This document shows, piece by piece, positions 50,967 through 60,241 of a DNA stretch of 64,000 nt. Source of the DNA: Nocardia aurantiaca (GTDB taxonomy: Bacteria > Actinomycetota > Actinomycetes > Mycobacteriales > Mycobacteriaceae); the NCBI RefSeq assembly GCF_009708175.1, contig NZ_WMBB01000009.1, positions 1 through 64,000 of the forward strand, given 5' to 3'. The position numbers were made by a program, and so were the translations under genes. How positions within the stretch are numbered: position 1 is the first letter of the stretch; each line of letters begins with the position of its first letter. The notes below the pieces were generated by a model. It saw nothing but the letters and a program-made list of their open reading frames with translations. It ran no database searches and was not told the origin of the DNA.

Positions 50967-51953
50967 ATGAAGGTCGCAGTCACCGGCGCTGCCGGGTTCC
51001 TTGGCACCAATTTGCTTCGCCTGCTTACGGATCGCGGTCATGAGGTCACCGCCATCGACCGGGTCGCGGGTGCGAGCCAGGCCGGTGTCACCTGGATCAA
51101 TGGTGACGTGCTGGACCCGGTGTCCATGCGTTCGGCGCTGGACGGGGCCGAGGTGGTCTACCACCTGGTCGCGCTCATCACCCTGGCCCACAAGAACGAC
51201 CTCGCCTGGCGGGTCAACACCGAGGGTGTGCGCGTGGTCGCCGACGCCGCGCGCGAGGTCGGCGTGCGGCGCATGGTGCACACCAGCTCCATTCACGCGT
51301 TCAACCAGTACTCCTGTGGCGGCCGCATCAACGAGCGTTCGCCGCGATCCAGCGACCCGGACCTGCCGGTGTACGACCGCTCGAAGTGGCAGGGCGAGAT
51401 CGAGCTGCGCAAGGTCATCGACAAGGGCCTGGACGCGGTTGTCTGCAACCCGACCGGTGTGTACGGCCCGATCGACAACACCGCCTCGCGCATCAACCAG
51501 ACCCTGTGGGACGCCGCGCGCGGCCGGGTGCCGGTCATGATCAGCGGCGGCTTCGACCTGGTCGACGTACGCGACGTCGCCAAGGGGCTGATTCTCGCCG
51601 GCGAGCGCGGCCGCACCGGTGAGAACTACCTGCTCGGCGGTCACTTCACCGATATGTTCCAGGCCACCCGCACCGCGGCGGAGGTCAATGGAAAAATGAA
51701 GCCCGCCTTCGCGATTCCGGCCAAGGTCATCAACGCGTGCATGCCGGTCATGGAGCCCGTCGCCCGCGCGCTGGGCAGCGATCGCATCTCCAGGGCGGCC
51801 ATGGGCGCGCTGCTGTCCGCGCCGATCGTCGAGCGCACCAAGGCCGCCGAGGAACTGGGCTACCTCCCGCGTCCGGCCGAGCAGACCATTCGTGATCTGG
51901 TCGCCTTCTACAACGGGCATCCGATCGAGGCCGACACGCAGAAGATTGCTTGA
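50967..51953 (+). CDS. NAD-dependent epimerase/3-beta-hydroxysteroid-dehydrogenase-like protein
   Basis: A 328-residue extended SDR. The NAD motif TGAAGFLGTNLLRLL (6-20), MVHTSSIHAF with the catalytic Ser, and Y-D-R-S-K for Tyr/Lys (about 131-135) are intact; NPTGVYGPIDN follows. It resembles 3-beta-HSD/cholesterol dehydrogenase-type proteins of mycobacteria (Rv1106c-like, from memory) and is controlled by a perfect KstR box, which supports a role in sterol oxidation. The radical SAM gene starts 28 bases downstream but has its own promoter. Confidence 0.82.
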   Translation: MKVAVTGAAGFLGTNLLRLLTDRGHEVTAIDRVAGASQAGVTWINGDVLDPVSMRSALDGAEVVYHLVALITLAHKNDLAWRVNTEGVRVVADAAREVGVRRMVHTSSIHAFNQYSCGGRINERSPRSSDPDLPVYDRSKWQGEIELRKVIDKGLDAVVCNPTGVYGPIDNTASRINQTLWDAARGRVPVMISGGFDLVDVRDVAKGLILAGERGRTGENYLLGGHFTDMFQATRTAAEVNGKMKPAFAIPAKVINACMPVMEPVARALGSDRISRAAMGALLSAPIVERTKAAEELGYLPRPAEQTIRDLVAFYNGHPIEADTQKIA

Positions 51954-51976
51954 CAGTCGTTAGAACGCATGTTCGA
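51950..51976 (+). promoter_or_regulatory. Promoter and LexA (SOS) box of the radical SAM gene
   Basis: TTGACA (51950-51955) overlaps the upstream stop codon. TAGAAC-GCAT-GTTCGA (51961-51976) matches the mycobacterial LexA box TCGAAC-N4-GTTCGA with one mismatch. The coding start at 51982 is close, so initiation would be blocked by LexA. In M. tuberculosis I recall Rv2578c as a LexA target. Confidence 0.6.
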
Positions 51977-51981
51977 CTGGG

Positions 51982-53001
51982 GTGGTGCGTTGGCAAAGGC
52001 AAACCCTCGGCGCCGATGACGGCGCGCTGCCCGGGCTCGAACGTGCGGGTTTCGTACGCAGCGTACAGACGCCCGAGTTCGAGGGCATCACGTTTCACGA
52101 GGTGCTCTGCAAGAGTGCCCTGAACCGGGTGCCGGACAGCGGCGCCCTGCCGTTCAACTGGACCATCAATCCCATGCGCGGGTGCTCGCACGCGTGCCGC
52201 TACTGCTTCGCCCGCGGCACGCACGAGTACCTCGACCTGGACGCGGGGGCCGATTTCGACTCCCAGATCGTGGTCAAGACCAATGTGGTTCCCGTGTTGC
52301 GGCGCGAGCTGCACAGGCGCTCCTGGCGCCGGGAATCGGTGGCGCTGGGCACGAATACCGATCCCTATCAGCGTGCCGAGGGTCGCTACCGGCTCATGCC
52401 GGGCATCATCTCCGCCCTCGCGGAGTCCGGCACCGGGTTCTCCATTCTCACCAAGGGCACGCTGCTGCGGCGGGATCTCCCGCTGCTCGTCCAGGCCGCC
52501 GGGCAGGTGCCGGTGCATCTGGCCGTGTCCATCGCCATTCTGGACCTCGACCTGCACAGGGGGCTCGAACCGGGCACCCCGTCGCCGCGGGCGAGGCTCG
52601 AGCTGGTGCGCGCTCTGGCCGAGGCCGGATTCGCGGTGAATGTCATGGTGGCGCCGATCATTCCGTACCTCACCGACTCCAACACGCATCTGGACGAGCT
52701 CTTCGCCGCCATCGCCGAGGCGGGGGCCGCCGGGGTCACGGCCTTCCCGATGCATCTGCGCGGGTCCACCCGCGGCTGGTTCCTCAACTGGCTGGCCGAG
52801 GCTCACCCGGCGCTGATGCGGCGCTACCGGCAACTGTATGGTCGGGGTACTTCGGTGACACCGGAGTATTCTGCGTGGCTACGCGGCCGCATCGAGCCGT
52901 TGCTGGAGAAACACCGTTTGAACCGCGATCGGCCGGCCGAGCCCAAGGTCCGCGCCGCCGAATCGCACACGCCCGATCCGCAGCTGGCGTTGTTCGCCTG
53001 A
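51982..53001 (+). CDS. Rv2578c-family radical SAM protein
   Basis: A 339-residue protein. The radical SAM cluster motif is C-x3-C-x2-C, seen as MRGCSHACRYCFARGTHEY (three Cys). After it come NVVPVLRRELHRRSWRRESVALGTNTDPYQRAEGRYRL and LTKGTLLRRDLPLL, which mark the spore-photoproduct-lyase-like family known by the M. tuberculosis name Rv2578c. The reaction is unknown; its SOS-type promoter suggests a link to DNA damage. GTG at 51982 or 51985. Confidence 0.9.
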   Translation: MVRWQRQTLGADDGALPGLERAGFVRSVQTPEFEGITFHEVLCKSALNRVPDSGALPFNWTINPMRGCSHACRYCFARGTHEYLDLDAGADFDSQIVVKTNVVPVLRRELHRRSWRRESVALGTNTDPYQRAEGRYRLMPGIISALAESGTGFSILTKGTLLRRDLPLLVQAAGQVPVHLAVSIAILDLDLHRGLEPGTPSPRARLELVRALAEAGFAVNVMVAPIIPYLTDSNTHLDELFAAIAEAGAAGVTAFPMHLRGSTRGWFLNWLAEAHPALMRRYRQLYGRGTSVTPEYSAWLRGRIEPLLEKHRLNRDRPAEPKVRAAESHTPDPQLALFA

Positions 53002-53107
53002 CGGCGATTCTTTCATCGAAACCATTGCGCTTCGCGGGTGTGTCGCGAATATTGCGGAGTAGTTTGGCGTTGATACCTCACACCTGACGAGGAAGTGATG
53101 CACGCGC

Positions 53108-55072
53108 ATGGTTTCGCAGCATGACGACTCTGTGGCAGCCGGAAACGGCGGCGCCACAGAGAAATTGGCGGTCGAGAAACTGGAAAGGGTCGTCATCCGC
53201 TTCGCGGGCGACTCCGGTGATGGTATGCAGCTCACCGGTGACCGTTTCACCCATGAGGCCGCCGCCTTCGGCAACGACCTTGCCACCCAGCCGAATTTCC
53301 CCGCGGAAATCCGCGCGCCGCAGGGCACGTTGCCCGGCGTGTCGTCGTTTCAGATCCAGATCGCCGACTACGATATTCTGACCGCCGGTGACCAGCCGGA
53401 CGTCCTTGTCGCTATGAATCCCGCTGCGCTGAAGGCGAATCTGGAGGATTTGGCCCGCGGCGCGACGGTCATCGTCAACACTGATGAATTCACCAAACGT
53501 AATCTCGCCAAGGTCGGCTATGCCGGTGATCCGCTCACCGATGACACGCTGACCGATTTCGTGGTGCACAGGGTGCCCATGACCTCCCTGACTCTCGGGG
53601 CAACCGAACCGACCGGTGTGGGAAAAAAGGATGGGCAGCGCGCCAAGAATATGTTCGCGCTGGGCTTGCTGTCCTGGATGTACGGGCGGCCCATCGGCGG
53701 CACCGAACAGTTCATGCGGGAGAAATTCGCGGCCACGCCCGACATCGCCGAAGCAAACATCCTCGCATTCCGGGCAGGCTGGAATTATGGCGAAACCACC
53801 GAGGCCTTCGCCACCACCTATGAGGTAGCCCCCGCGACACTGCCGCGCGGCACCTATCGGCAGATCACCGGGAACACCGCGCTCGCCTACGGCATCGTCA
53901 CCGCCGGGCAGCTGTCCGGGCTGCCGGTCTTCCTGGGCACCTACCCGATCACCCCGGCGTCGGACATCCTGCACGAACTGAGCAAACATAAGAACTTCGG
54001 CGTCACCACCTTCCAGGCCGAGGACGAGATCGCCGGAATCGGTGCGGCGCTGGGCGCTGCCCTGGGCGGGGCGCTCGGGGTGACCAGTACGTCAGGACCC
54101 GGCCTGGCGCTCAAGAGCGAGACCATCGGCCTGGCCGTCATGACCGAGCTGCCGCTGGTCATCGTCGATGTGCAGCGCGGCGGCCCCTCCACGGGCCTGC
54201 CCACCAAGACCGAGCAGGCGGACCTGTTGCAGGCGCTCTACGGCCGCAATGGCGAATCGCCGGTGGCGATCGTCGCACCGCGATCGCCCGCGGACTGCTT
54301 CGACGCCGCCGTCGAGGCCGCCCGCATCGCCGTGACCTACCGCACGCCGGTGCTGCTGCTGTCCGACGGCGCCATCGCCAATGGCTCCGAGCCGTGGGCG
54401 ATTCCGCAGGTCTCGCAGCTGGCCCCGATCGATCCGGGATTCGAACCCGCTGGCGCGGACGGGGATTCGTTCCAGCCGTACGCCCGCGATCCGGAGACCC
54501 TGGCCCGTCCGCTGGCCGTGCCCGGCACGGTCGGCCGCGCCCACCGCATTGGCGGGCTGGAGAAGGCCGACGGCAGCGGCAATATCTCCTACGACCCGGC
54601 CAATCACGAGCTCATGGTGCGGATCCGGCAGGCCAAGATCGACGGCATCGCGGTGCCGGAGCTCGAGGTGGGCGATCCGGGCGACCGCGCCGAGCTGTTG
54701 CTCATCGGCTGGGGCAGCTCCTACGGGCCGATCGGGGAGGCGTGCCGTCGGGCGCGGCGGCGCGGGGTGCCGGTGGCGCAGGCGCATCTGCGGCACCTGA
54801 ATCCCTTCCCTCCCAACCTCGGTGACGTGCTGCGCCGGTACCGCACCGTGGTCTGCCCGGAGATGAACGGCGGCCAGCTGGCCATGCTGCTGCGCGCCCG
54901 CTACCTGGTCGACGTGCAGCCGTGGACCAAGATCGCCGGCACCGCCTTCCAAGCACAGGAACTGGTCGGCGTCATCGACGCGGCCCTGGACGGCTCCATC
55001 GCGGAGATGGAGCAGGCCAAGGCTTTCGCCGCTCGTGCGCGGGCGACCTACCGCACCCCAGGGGGCAACTGA
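53108..55072 (+). CDS. korA: 2-oxoglutarate:ferredoxin oxidoreductase subunit alpha (gamma-alpha fusion)
   Basis: A 654-residue KorA. Residues about 25-215 are the gamma domain (IRFAGDSGDGMQLTGDRF ... NPAALKANLEDL) and about 245-654 the alpha domain (GNTALAYGIVTAGQLSGLPVFLGTYPITPASDIL ... QAEDEIAGIGAALGAA). No ferredoxin-type cysteines are present, so the beta subunit carries the cluster. With KorB it makes succinyl-CoA from 2-oxoglutarate with a ferredoxin. It is an alternative to the NAD-linked enzyme in actinobacteria. The TGATG overlap couples it to korB. Confidence 0.94.
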   Translation: MVSQHDDSVAAGNGGATEKLAVEKLERVVIRFAGDSGDGMQLTGDRFTHEAAAFGNDLATQPNFPAEIRAPQGTLPGVSSFQIQIADYDILTAGDQPDVLVAMNPAALKANLEDLARGATVIVNTDEFTKRNLAKVGYAGDPLTDDTLTDFVVHRVPMTSLTLGATEPTGVGKKDGQRAKNMFALGLLSWMYGRPIGGTEQFMREKFAATPDIAEANILAFRAGWNYGETTEAFATTYEVAPATLPRGTYRQITGNTALAYGIVTAGQLSGLPVFLGTYPITPASDILHELSKHKNFGVTTFQAEDEIAGIGAALGAALGGALGVTSTSGPGLALKSETIGLAVMTELPLVIVDVQRGGPSTGLPTKTEQADLLQALYGRNGESPVAIVAPRSPADCFDAAVEAARIAVTYRTPVLLLSDGAIANGSEPWAIPQVSQLAPIDPGFEPAGADGDSFQPYARDPETLARPLAVPGTVGRAHRIGGLEKADGSGNISYDPANHELMVRIRQAKIDGIAVPELEVGDPGDRAELLLIGWGSSYGPIGEACRRARRRGVPVAQAHLRHLNPFPPNLGDVLRRYRTVVCPEMNGGQLAMLLRARYLVDVQPWTKIAGTAFQAQELVGVIDAALDGSIAEMEQAKAFAARARATYRTPGGN

Positions 55073-56151
55073 TGACCATTCTCGAAAACCCGCTCGTGGG
55101 TACCGATCTCGGGCTCACCGGACTGTCCGGCGTGCCGCGGGCCCACCGGCCGCAGAAGGTGAAGGACTACACCTCCGACCAGGAGGTGCGCTGGTGTCCC
55201 GGGTGTGGCGACTATGTCATTCTCGCCACCGTGCGCGGCTTCTTGGCCGACCTGGGGCTCGAGCGTGAGAACCTCATGTTCGTCTCCGGCATCGGCTGCT
55301 CGAGCCGGTTCCCGTACTACCTGGAGGCGTACGGGATCCACTCCATCCACGGCCGTGCCCCGGCGATCGCCACCGGCTTGGCGGTGACCCGGCCGGACCT
55401 GTCGGTCTGGGTGGTGACCGGTGACGGTGACGCCCTGTCCATCGGCGGCAATCACCTCATCCACGCGCTGCGCCGCAATGTGAACATGACGATCCTGTTG
55501 TTCAACAACCGGATCTACGGCCTCACCAAGGGCCAGTACTCGCCGACCTCGGAAATCGGCAAGGTCACCAAGTCCACCCCGATGGGTTCGGTCGACCATC
55601 CGTTCAACACCCTGTCGGTGGCGCTGGGCGCCGAGGCCACCTTCGCCGCCCGAGCCCTGGATTCCGACCGGGCAGGGCTCACCGAGGTGCTGCGTGCCGC
55701 AGCCGAGCACCGCGGCACCTCGTTCGTCGAGATCCTGCAGGATTGCCCGATCTTCAACGACGGCTCCTTCGACGCCCTGCGCCGTGAGAATGCCGAATCC
55801 CATCTGATCCGGCTCCAGCACGACCAGCCCATCCGCTTCGGCGCCGATGGCGAATTCGCCGTGGTCCGTGACGGTTTCGGCCTGCGGGTGGCGCGCGCCG
55901 ACAGTGTCGCCGAGGCCGACATCATCGTTCACGACGCCTACACCGACCACCCCGAGTACGCCTACGCCCTGTCGCGGCTGTCCGATCAGGACCTCACCCA
56001 CGTCGTGACCGGTATCTTCCGCAGCGTCTCCCGCCCCACCTACGACGACGGCGTCCGCGCCCAGCAGAGCATCGCCGCCGAACGCAGACCGGTGAGCGAG
56101 AACTCGCTGCAGGAGCTGCTCACCGGACGCGAAACCTGGACGGTCGGCTGA
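55072..56151 (+). CDS. korB: 2-oxoglutarate:ferredoxin oxidoreductase subunit beta
   Basis: A 359-residue KorB. It has the CPGCGD motif near residue 42, and the thiamine-diphosphate motif GDGDALSIGGNHLIHALRRNVNMTILLFNNRIYGLTKGQ. Cys residues at about 43, 46 and 75-76 fit the [4Fe-4S] site with a later Cys in EILQDCP. It contains the TPP site and works with KorA. ATG at 55072 overlaps the korA stop. Length matches the family. Confidence 0.94.
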   Translation: MTILENPLVGTDLGLTGLSGVPRAHRPQKVKDYTSDQEVRWCPGCGDYVILATVRGFLADLGLERENLMFVSGIGCSSRFPYYLEAYGIHSIHGRAPAIATGLAVTRPDLSVWVVTGDGDALSIGGNHLIHALRRNVNMTILLFNNRIYGLTKGQYSPTSEIGKVTKSTPMGSVDHPFNTLSVALGAEATFAARALDSDRAGLTEVLRAAAEHRGTSFVEILQDCPIFNDGSFDALRRENAESHLIRLQHDQPIRFGADGEFAVVRDGFGLRVARADSVAEADIIVHDAYTDHPEYAYALSRLSDQDLTHVVTGIFRSVSRPTYDDGVRAQQSIAAERRPVSENSLQELLTGRETWTVG

Positions 56152-56161
56152 GTTTTCGCGG

Positions 56162-56683
56162 CTACGCCGGAGTGAAGGCGTTCAGCAAGCGCTGGAACAG
56201 ATCGTCGAAGCGCTTGCGGGACGCCTTCTGCTCGTCGCTGAGCCCCTCGCTGAGTTCGGGCGCGTACACGATCAGATGCACGTCCTGATCGGGCGTCCGC
56301 GGCATGTAGTCGATGATCGAGGTGCCCTTGTCGGCCGCCTCCGGCGTCCCCATATCCACCGCCGCCAACGCCCGGATCTCCGTGGCCGCCGCGTCGAGCA
56401 CGTCGGCGGGGACAGTGCCGTTCACCGGCTGCGCGGAGTCGGCGGCCCGCTTCACCGCCTGCCCGTCCGACTGGACCTCCAGCACTGGACGCAAATCGGT
56501 GCGCGTCTGCCATCCGGCGGGCATGGCGGTCAGGGTCAGCATGGCGATCGACGGAGCCGGTGCCGGATCCGCTGCCGCGAATCCGCCCACGGCCGCGAGT
56601 GTCACGGCCGAGAGAACGGTGGCTATTGCCGCTCGCCACCCACGCGTTGTCCCGAATCGTGCTGTGCCCCTGGCTTTTCGCAT
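56162..56683 (-). CDS. Exported protein of unknown function
   Basis: About 173 residues. A basic start (MRKARGTARFGTTRGWRAA) precedes a signal-peptide helix (about 20-40, ending FAAADPAPAP). The mature part has LTLTAMPAGWQTRTDLRPVLEVQSDGQAVKRAADS and a C-terminal QDVHLIVYAPELSEGLSDEQKASRKRFDDLFQRLLNAF. Actinobacterial homologues at this position are annotated as conserved exported or membrane proteins (Rv2576c-like, from memory). ATG at 56683 with GGAGGG upstream. No enzyme motif seen. Confidence 0.7.
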   Translation of the reverse strand: MRKARGTARFGTTRGWRAAIATVLSAVTLAAVGGFAAADPAPAPSIAMLTLTAMPAGWQTRTDLRPVLEVQSDGQAVKRAADSAQPVNGTVPADVLDAAATEIRALAAVDMGTPEAADKGTSIIDYMPRTPDQDVHLIVYAPELSEGLSDEQKASRKRFDDLFQRLLNAFTPA

Positions 56684-56860
56684 CGCAACCCTCCGAATTC
56701 CCTTGCGGGCACGCGCCCGCCGCCGCCGATTTTGCCGCCCACCCTTTCCCCGCCCGCGGTGCCACGCCGACTCGCCCCGAGAAGCGAGCGACCCGACAGC
56801 CGCACCCACCATCGAAATGGCGAGGTCCCCGGACCGTGGGGGCTCAGGGGCCGGTAGTAG

Positions 56861-57781
56861 TCAGCGGAGGGCAGGCGGGTTGCCGAGGTCTCGGGCGGAG
56901 AAGGTGTCGCAGGCTTTGACCTGGCCGGATTTGTAGCCGGTGAGAAACCACTTCTGGCGTTCCTCGGAGGAGCCGTGGGTCCAGGCCTCGGGGTTGACGC
57001 GGCCGGTGGCGGCCTTCTGGATGTGGTCGTCGCCGACGGCCGACGCGGCGGACAGCGCATCGCGGATATCGTTGTCGGTCAACGGCTTCAGGAAGGGGAT
57101 GGTGGAGCCGGGGGCGGGGAGCTTGTCGGCGTGGTAGGCCCAGACGCCCGCGTAGCAGTCGGCCTGGAGTTCGGTACGGACCGCGCCGGAGGTGGCGCCC
57201 TGGGGATCGCGCTGGGCGCGGTTGATGTCGCCGAGCAGGTTCTGGATGTGATGGCCGAACTCGTGGGCGACAACGTACTCCTGGGCCAGCGGGCCACCGC
57301 TGGAACCGAAGCGATCGACGAGTTCCTGGAAGAAGCTGACATCGAAGTAGGCGGTGCGATCTGCCGGGCAGTAGAAAGGGCCCACAGCAGACGATGCCTG
57401 TCCACAACCGGTCGAGGTGGAGCCGGAAAACAAAACTACCTGCGGCTTCACGAAGGTGGTGCCGGTTTGTGCCGACAGCTGGCCGGCCCACACCGCGTTG
57501 AGGCTCTGTGCGGTCAGCGCAACTCGGCAGTCGGCGTAGCGATTCGCGTCCGCGCCCGTCTTGCAGTGGGAGGGCGTACCAGCGACGGTGGCTGGGTTCG
57601 TACTCGGCTGACTTCCTGTGAGCTGACCCAGCAAGGAACTCGGATCACCACCGAACAACAGTGCCAAGACGAGCACCAGGATGCCGCCTGCACCGCCGCC
57701 CAGGACCAACTTCCCACCCATCCCCGGACCACGCGATGAGACTGCGTCGGGGTCGATCTGCATACCTTCGTTGAAGGTCAT
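56861..57781 (-). CDS. YpfJ-like neutral zinc metallopeptidase
   Basis: About 306 residues. One membrane helix (about 25-45), then the zinc-binding motif H173-E-F-G-H177-H in VVAHEFGHHIQNLL. The third ligand is probably the acidic cluster in ELQADCYAGVWA. The family is membrane-anchored with an outer catalytic domain; the substrate is unknown. In mycobacteria the homologue (Rv2575, from memory) sits near aspS, as here. ATG at 57781 with GGCGGG upstream. Confidence 0.85.
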   Translation of the reverse strand: MTFNEGMQIDPDAVSSRGPGMGGKLVLGGGAGGILVLVLALLFGGDPSSLLGQLTGSQPSTNPATVAGTPSHCKTGADANRYADCRVALTAQSLNAVWAGQLSAQTGTTFVKPQVVLFSGSTSTGCGQASSAVGPFYCPADRTAYFDVSFFQELVDRFGSSGGPLAQEYVVAHEFGHHIQNLLGDINRAQRDPQGATSGAVRTELQADCYAGVWAYHADKLPAPGSTIPFLKPLTDNDIRDALSAASAVGDDHIQKAATGRVNPEAWTHGSSEERQKWFLTGYKSGQVKACDTFSARDLGNPPALR

Positions 57782-58377
57782 CGGGGCCCGCCTTCTCGAG
57801 TTGACTGAGCCGGCGCGTGTGCCAGGCAAGTCCGTTCCACGCGGAATTTATCAGTTCGCCCAGCGCGACACACATTGCTTCAGGGCCTGTGATCGGCGGC
57901 GCTCATCGCCGAACCACCTGCGCTGAACGGCTAGGAGATGCGTATCCAGAGCGTTTTCGGCGGCATTCAGGTTGTCAGATCGAGCGCTGAGCTCGCATGA
58001 AACGCCCTACCTGCCCTCGACCATGAACGGTGCCAACAGCTTTGAGGTGAGGATTGCCCCGAGAACGCGCTAGGCGTAGGCGAAGGCGTCGATAACCATC
58101 AGGCATCGTTGCTGAAGCCGCTCCGGACGCGTGCAAGAGCCGGGTGGCGTATGGATCGTGTCGTTGCCGAGGGATAGCAGCCTCCCTGCGACCTGACAGG
58201 TCGCAGGCGCGCTCGAATCGGGCATGGGCTGGTCATCGATGATGACCCGGCACGGATCGATCTCCGGCCTGAACCCACCGCATCGATATCGGTTTCACTC
58301 GTCTGGATGCTCCTCATTACGATGGGTCTGCACCTGGTCACCCTTACCGGGTGCTTCGACCCGTCGAAAGGAATCCC
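57782..58377. other. Gap of 596 bases between the peptidase gene and aspS
   Basis: No supported gene. It contains a perfect inverted repeat at 58186-58206 and the promoter region of aspS. Several small open frames lack starts with ribosome-binding sites. No tRNA or T-box elements could be recognised by eye. Confidence 0.4.
58186..58206. promoter_or_regulatory. Perfect palindrome upstream of aspS
   Basis: CTGCGACCTG and CAGGTCGCAG, ten-base perfect arms around a single A. It could be a repressor site or a hairpin, 172 bases before the aspS start. No matching regulator gene is nearby. Confidence 0.45.
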
Positions 58378-60171
58378 GTGCTGCGCACCCACTTGGCTGG
58401 TTCGCTGCGAAGCGAGCACGCCGGTCAGACCGTCACCCTCACCGGCTGGGTGGCCCGGCGGCGAGACCACGGTGGCGTGATCTTCATCGATCTGCGCGAT
58501 GCGTCGGGTGTGTCCCAGGCCGTCTTCCGTGAAGGCGAGCCCGCGGAGGCCGCCCACAAGCTGCGCAACGAGTTCGTCGTGAAGGTCATCGGCGTGGTGG
58601 AGAACCGCCCCGCCGGCAGCGAGAACCCGAATCTGCCGACCGGCGCCATCGAGGTCAACGTGACCCAGCTCGAGGTGCTCAACGAGGCCGCGCCGTTGCC
58701 GTTCCAGCTCGACGACGAGCCCGGCGAGGAGGCCCGACTCAGGTACCGCTACCTGGACCTGCGCCGCGAAGGCCCGGCGCACGCGATCCGCCTGCGCTCG
58801 AAGGTGAACGCGGCCGCCCGCGCCGTGCTGGCCAAGCACGCCTTCGTCGAGGTCGAGACCCCGACCATGACCCGCTCCACCCCCGAGGGCGCGCGCGACT
58901 TCCTGGTTCCGGCCCGCCTGCAGCCCGGCAAGTTCTACGCGCTGCCGCAGTCGCCGCAGCTGTTCAAGCAGCTGCTCATGGTCGGCGGCATCGAGCGCTA
59001 CTACCAGATCGCGCGCTGCTACCGCGACGAGGACTTCCGCGCCGACCGCCAGCCCGAGTTCACCCAGCTCGACATCGAGATGAGCTTCGTCGAGCAGGAG
59101 GACGTCATCCTGCTGGCCGAGGACATCCTGACCGCGCTGTGGAAGCTGGTCGGCTACGAGATCCCGACCCCGATCCCGCACATGACCTTCGCCGATGCCA
59201 TGCGCCGCTTCGGGACCGACAAGCCGGACCTGCGCTTCGGCATCGAGATCACCGAGATGATGGAGTACTTCAAGGACACGCAGTTCCGCGTGTTCCAGGC
59301 TCCCTACGTCGGTGCGGTGGTCATGCCGGGCGGCGCGAGCCAGCCCCGTCGTCAATTCGACGCCTGGCAGGAGTGGGCCAAGCAGCGCGGCGCGAAGGGC
59401 TTGGCCTATATCACCGTGAACGAGGACGGCACCCTCGGCGGCCCGGTCGCCAAGAACCTCACCGACGCCGAGCGCGAGGGCCTGGCCAAGCAGGTCGGCG
59501 CGGAGCCGGGCGACTGCGTCTTCTTCGCCGCCGGTGACGCCAAGTCCAGCCGGGCGCTGCTGGGCGCGGCCCGCGGCGAGATCGCCCGCCGCTGCGGCCT
59601 CATCGACGAGAACGCCTGGGCCTTCGTCTGGATCGTGGACGCGCCGATGTTCGAGCCCGCCGCCGACGCCACCGCGAGCGGCGATGTGGCCCTGGGTCAT
59701 TCGGCCTGGACGGCCGTGCACCACGCCTTCACCTCGCCCATGCCCGAGCACCTGGACACCTTCGACGCCGACCCTGGTTCGGCGCTGGCCTACGCCTACG
59801 ACATCGTCTGCAACGGCAACGAGATCGGCGGCGGTTCGGTCCGTATCCACCGCCGCGACGTGCAGGAACGCGTCTTCAAGGTGATGGGCATCAGCGAGGA
59901 GGAGGCGCAGGAGAAGTTCGGCTTCCTGCTCGACGCCTTCTCCTACGGCGCTCCGCCCATGGGCGGCATCGCCTTCGGCTGGGACCGCATCACCGCGTTG
60001 CTGGCCGGGGTGGACTCGATCCGCGAGGTCATCGCCTTCCCGAAGTCCGGCGGCGGGGTCGACCCGCTCACCGACGCGCCCACCCCGATCACGCTGCAGC
60101 AGCGGCAGGAGGCGGGCCTCAACGCCAAGCTCGACGCGAACGGCAACCCGGTCAAGGACGACGCCAAGTAG
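58378..60171 (+). CDS. aspS: Aspartyl-tRNA synthetase
   Basis: A 597-residue bacterial-type class IIb synthetase. An N-terminal OB-fold anticodon domain (GWVARRRDHGGVIFIDLRD) precedes motif 2 (QLFKQLLMVGGIERYYQIARCYRDEDFRADRQPEFTQLDIE), a GAD-type insertion and motif 3 (GGIAFGWDRI). Many actinobacteria use it as a non-discriminating enzyme for Asp and Asn tRNAs; the sequence does not settle that. GTG start at 58378 with AAAGGA upstream. The backbone order is conserved here. Confidence 0.96.
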   Translation: MLRTHLAGSLRSEHAGQTVTLTGWVARRRDHGGVIFIDLRDASGVSQAVFREGEPAEAAHKLRNEFVVKVIGVVENRPAGSENPNLPTGAIEVNVTQLEVLNEAAPLPFQLDDEPGEEARLRYRYLDLRREGPAHAIRLRSKVNAAARAVLAKHAFVEVETPTMTRSTPEGARDFLVPARLQPGKFYALPQSPQLFKQLLMVGGIERYYQIARCYRDEDFRADRQPEFTQLDIEMSFVEQEDVILLAEDILTALWKLVGYEIPTPIPHMTFADAMRRFGTDKPDLRFGIEITEMMEYFKDTQFRVFQAPYVGAVVMPGGASQPRRQFDAWQEWAKQRGAKGLAYITVNEDGTLGGPVAKNLTDAEREGLAKQVGAEPGDCVFFAAGDAKSSRALLGAARGEIARRCGLIDENAWAFVWIVDAPMFEPAADATASGDVALGHSAWTAVHHAFTSPMPEHLDTFDADPGSALAYAYDIVCNGNEIGGGSVRIHRRDVQERVFKVMGISEEEAQEKFGFLLDAFSYGAPPMGGIAFGWDRITALLAGVDSIREVIAFPKSGGGVDPLTDAPTPITLQQRQEAGLNAKLDANGNPVKDDAK

Positions 60172-60184
60172 CCCCTACGTGCGC

Positions 60185-60231
60185 AGGACCAGTGCCCTCC
60201 GGTGTCACCGACAGCGGAGGGCACTGGTCCT
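60185..60231. terminator. Strong bidirectional hairpin between aspS and the proline-rich membrane protein
   Basis: AGGACCAGTGCCCTCCG (60185-60201) pairs perfectly over 17 bases with CGGAGGGCACTGGTCCT (60215-60231). No T-tract follows on either side. It lies between two convergent genes. Confidence 0.7.
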
Positions 60232-60241
60232 GCTCCGGATG

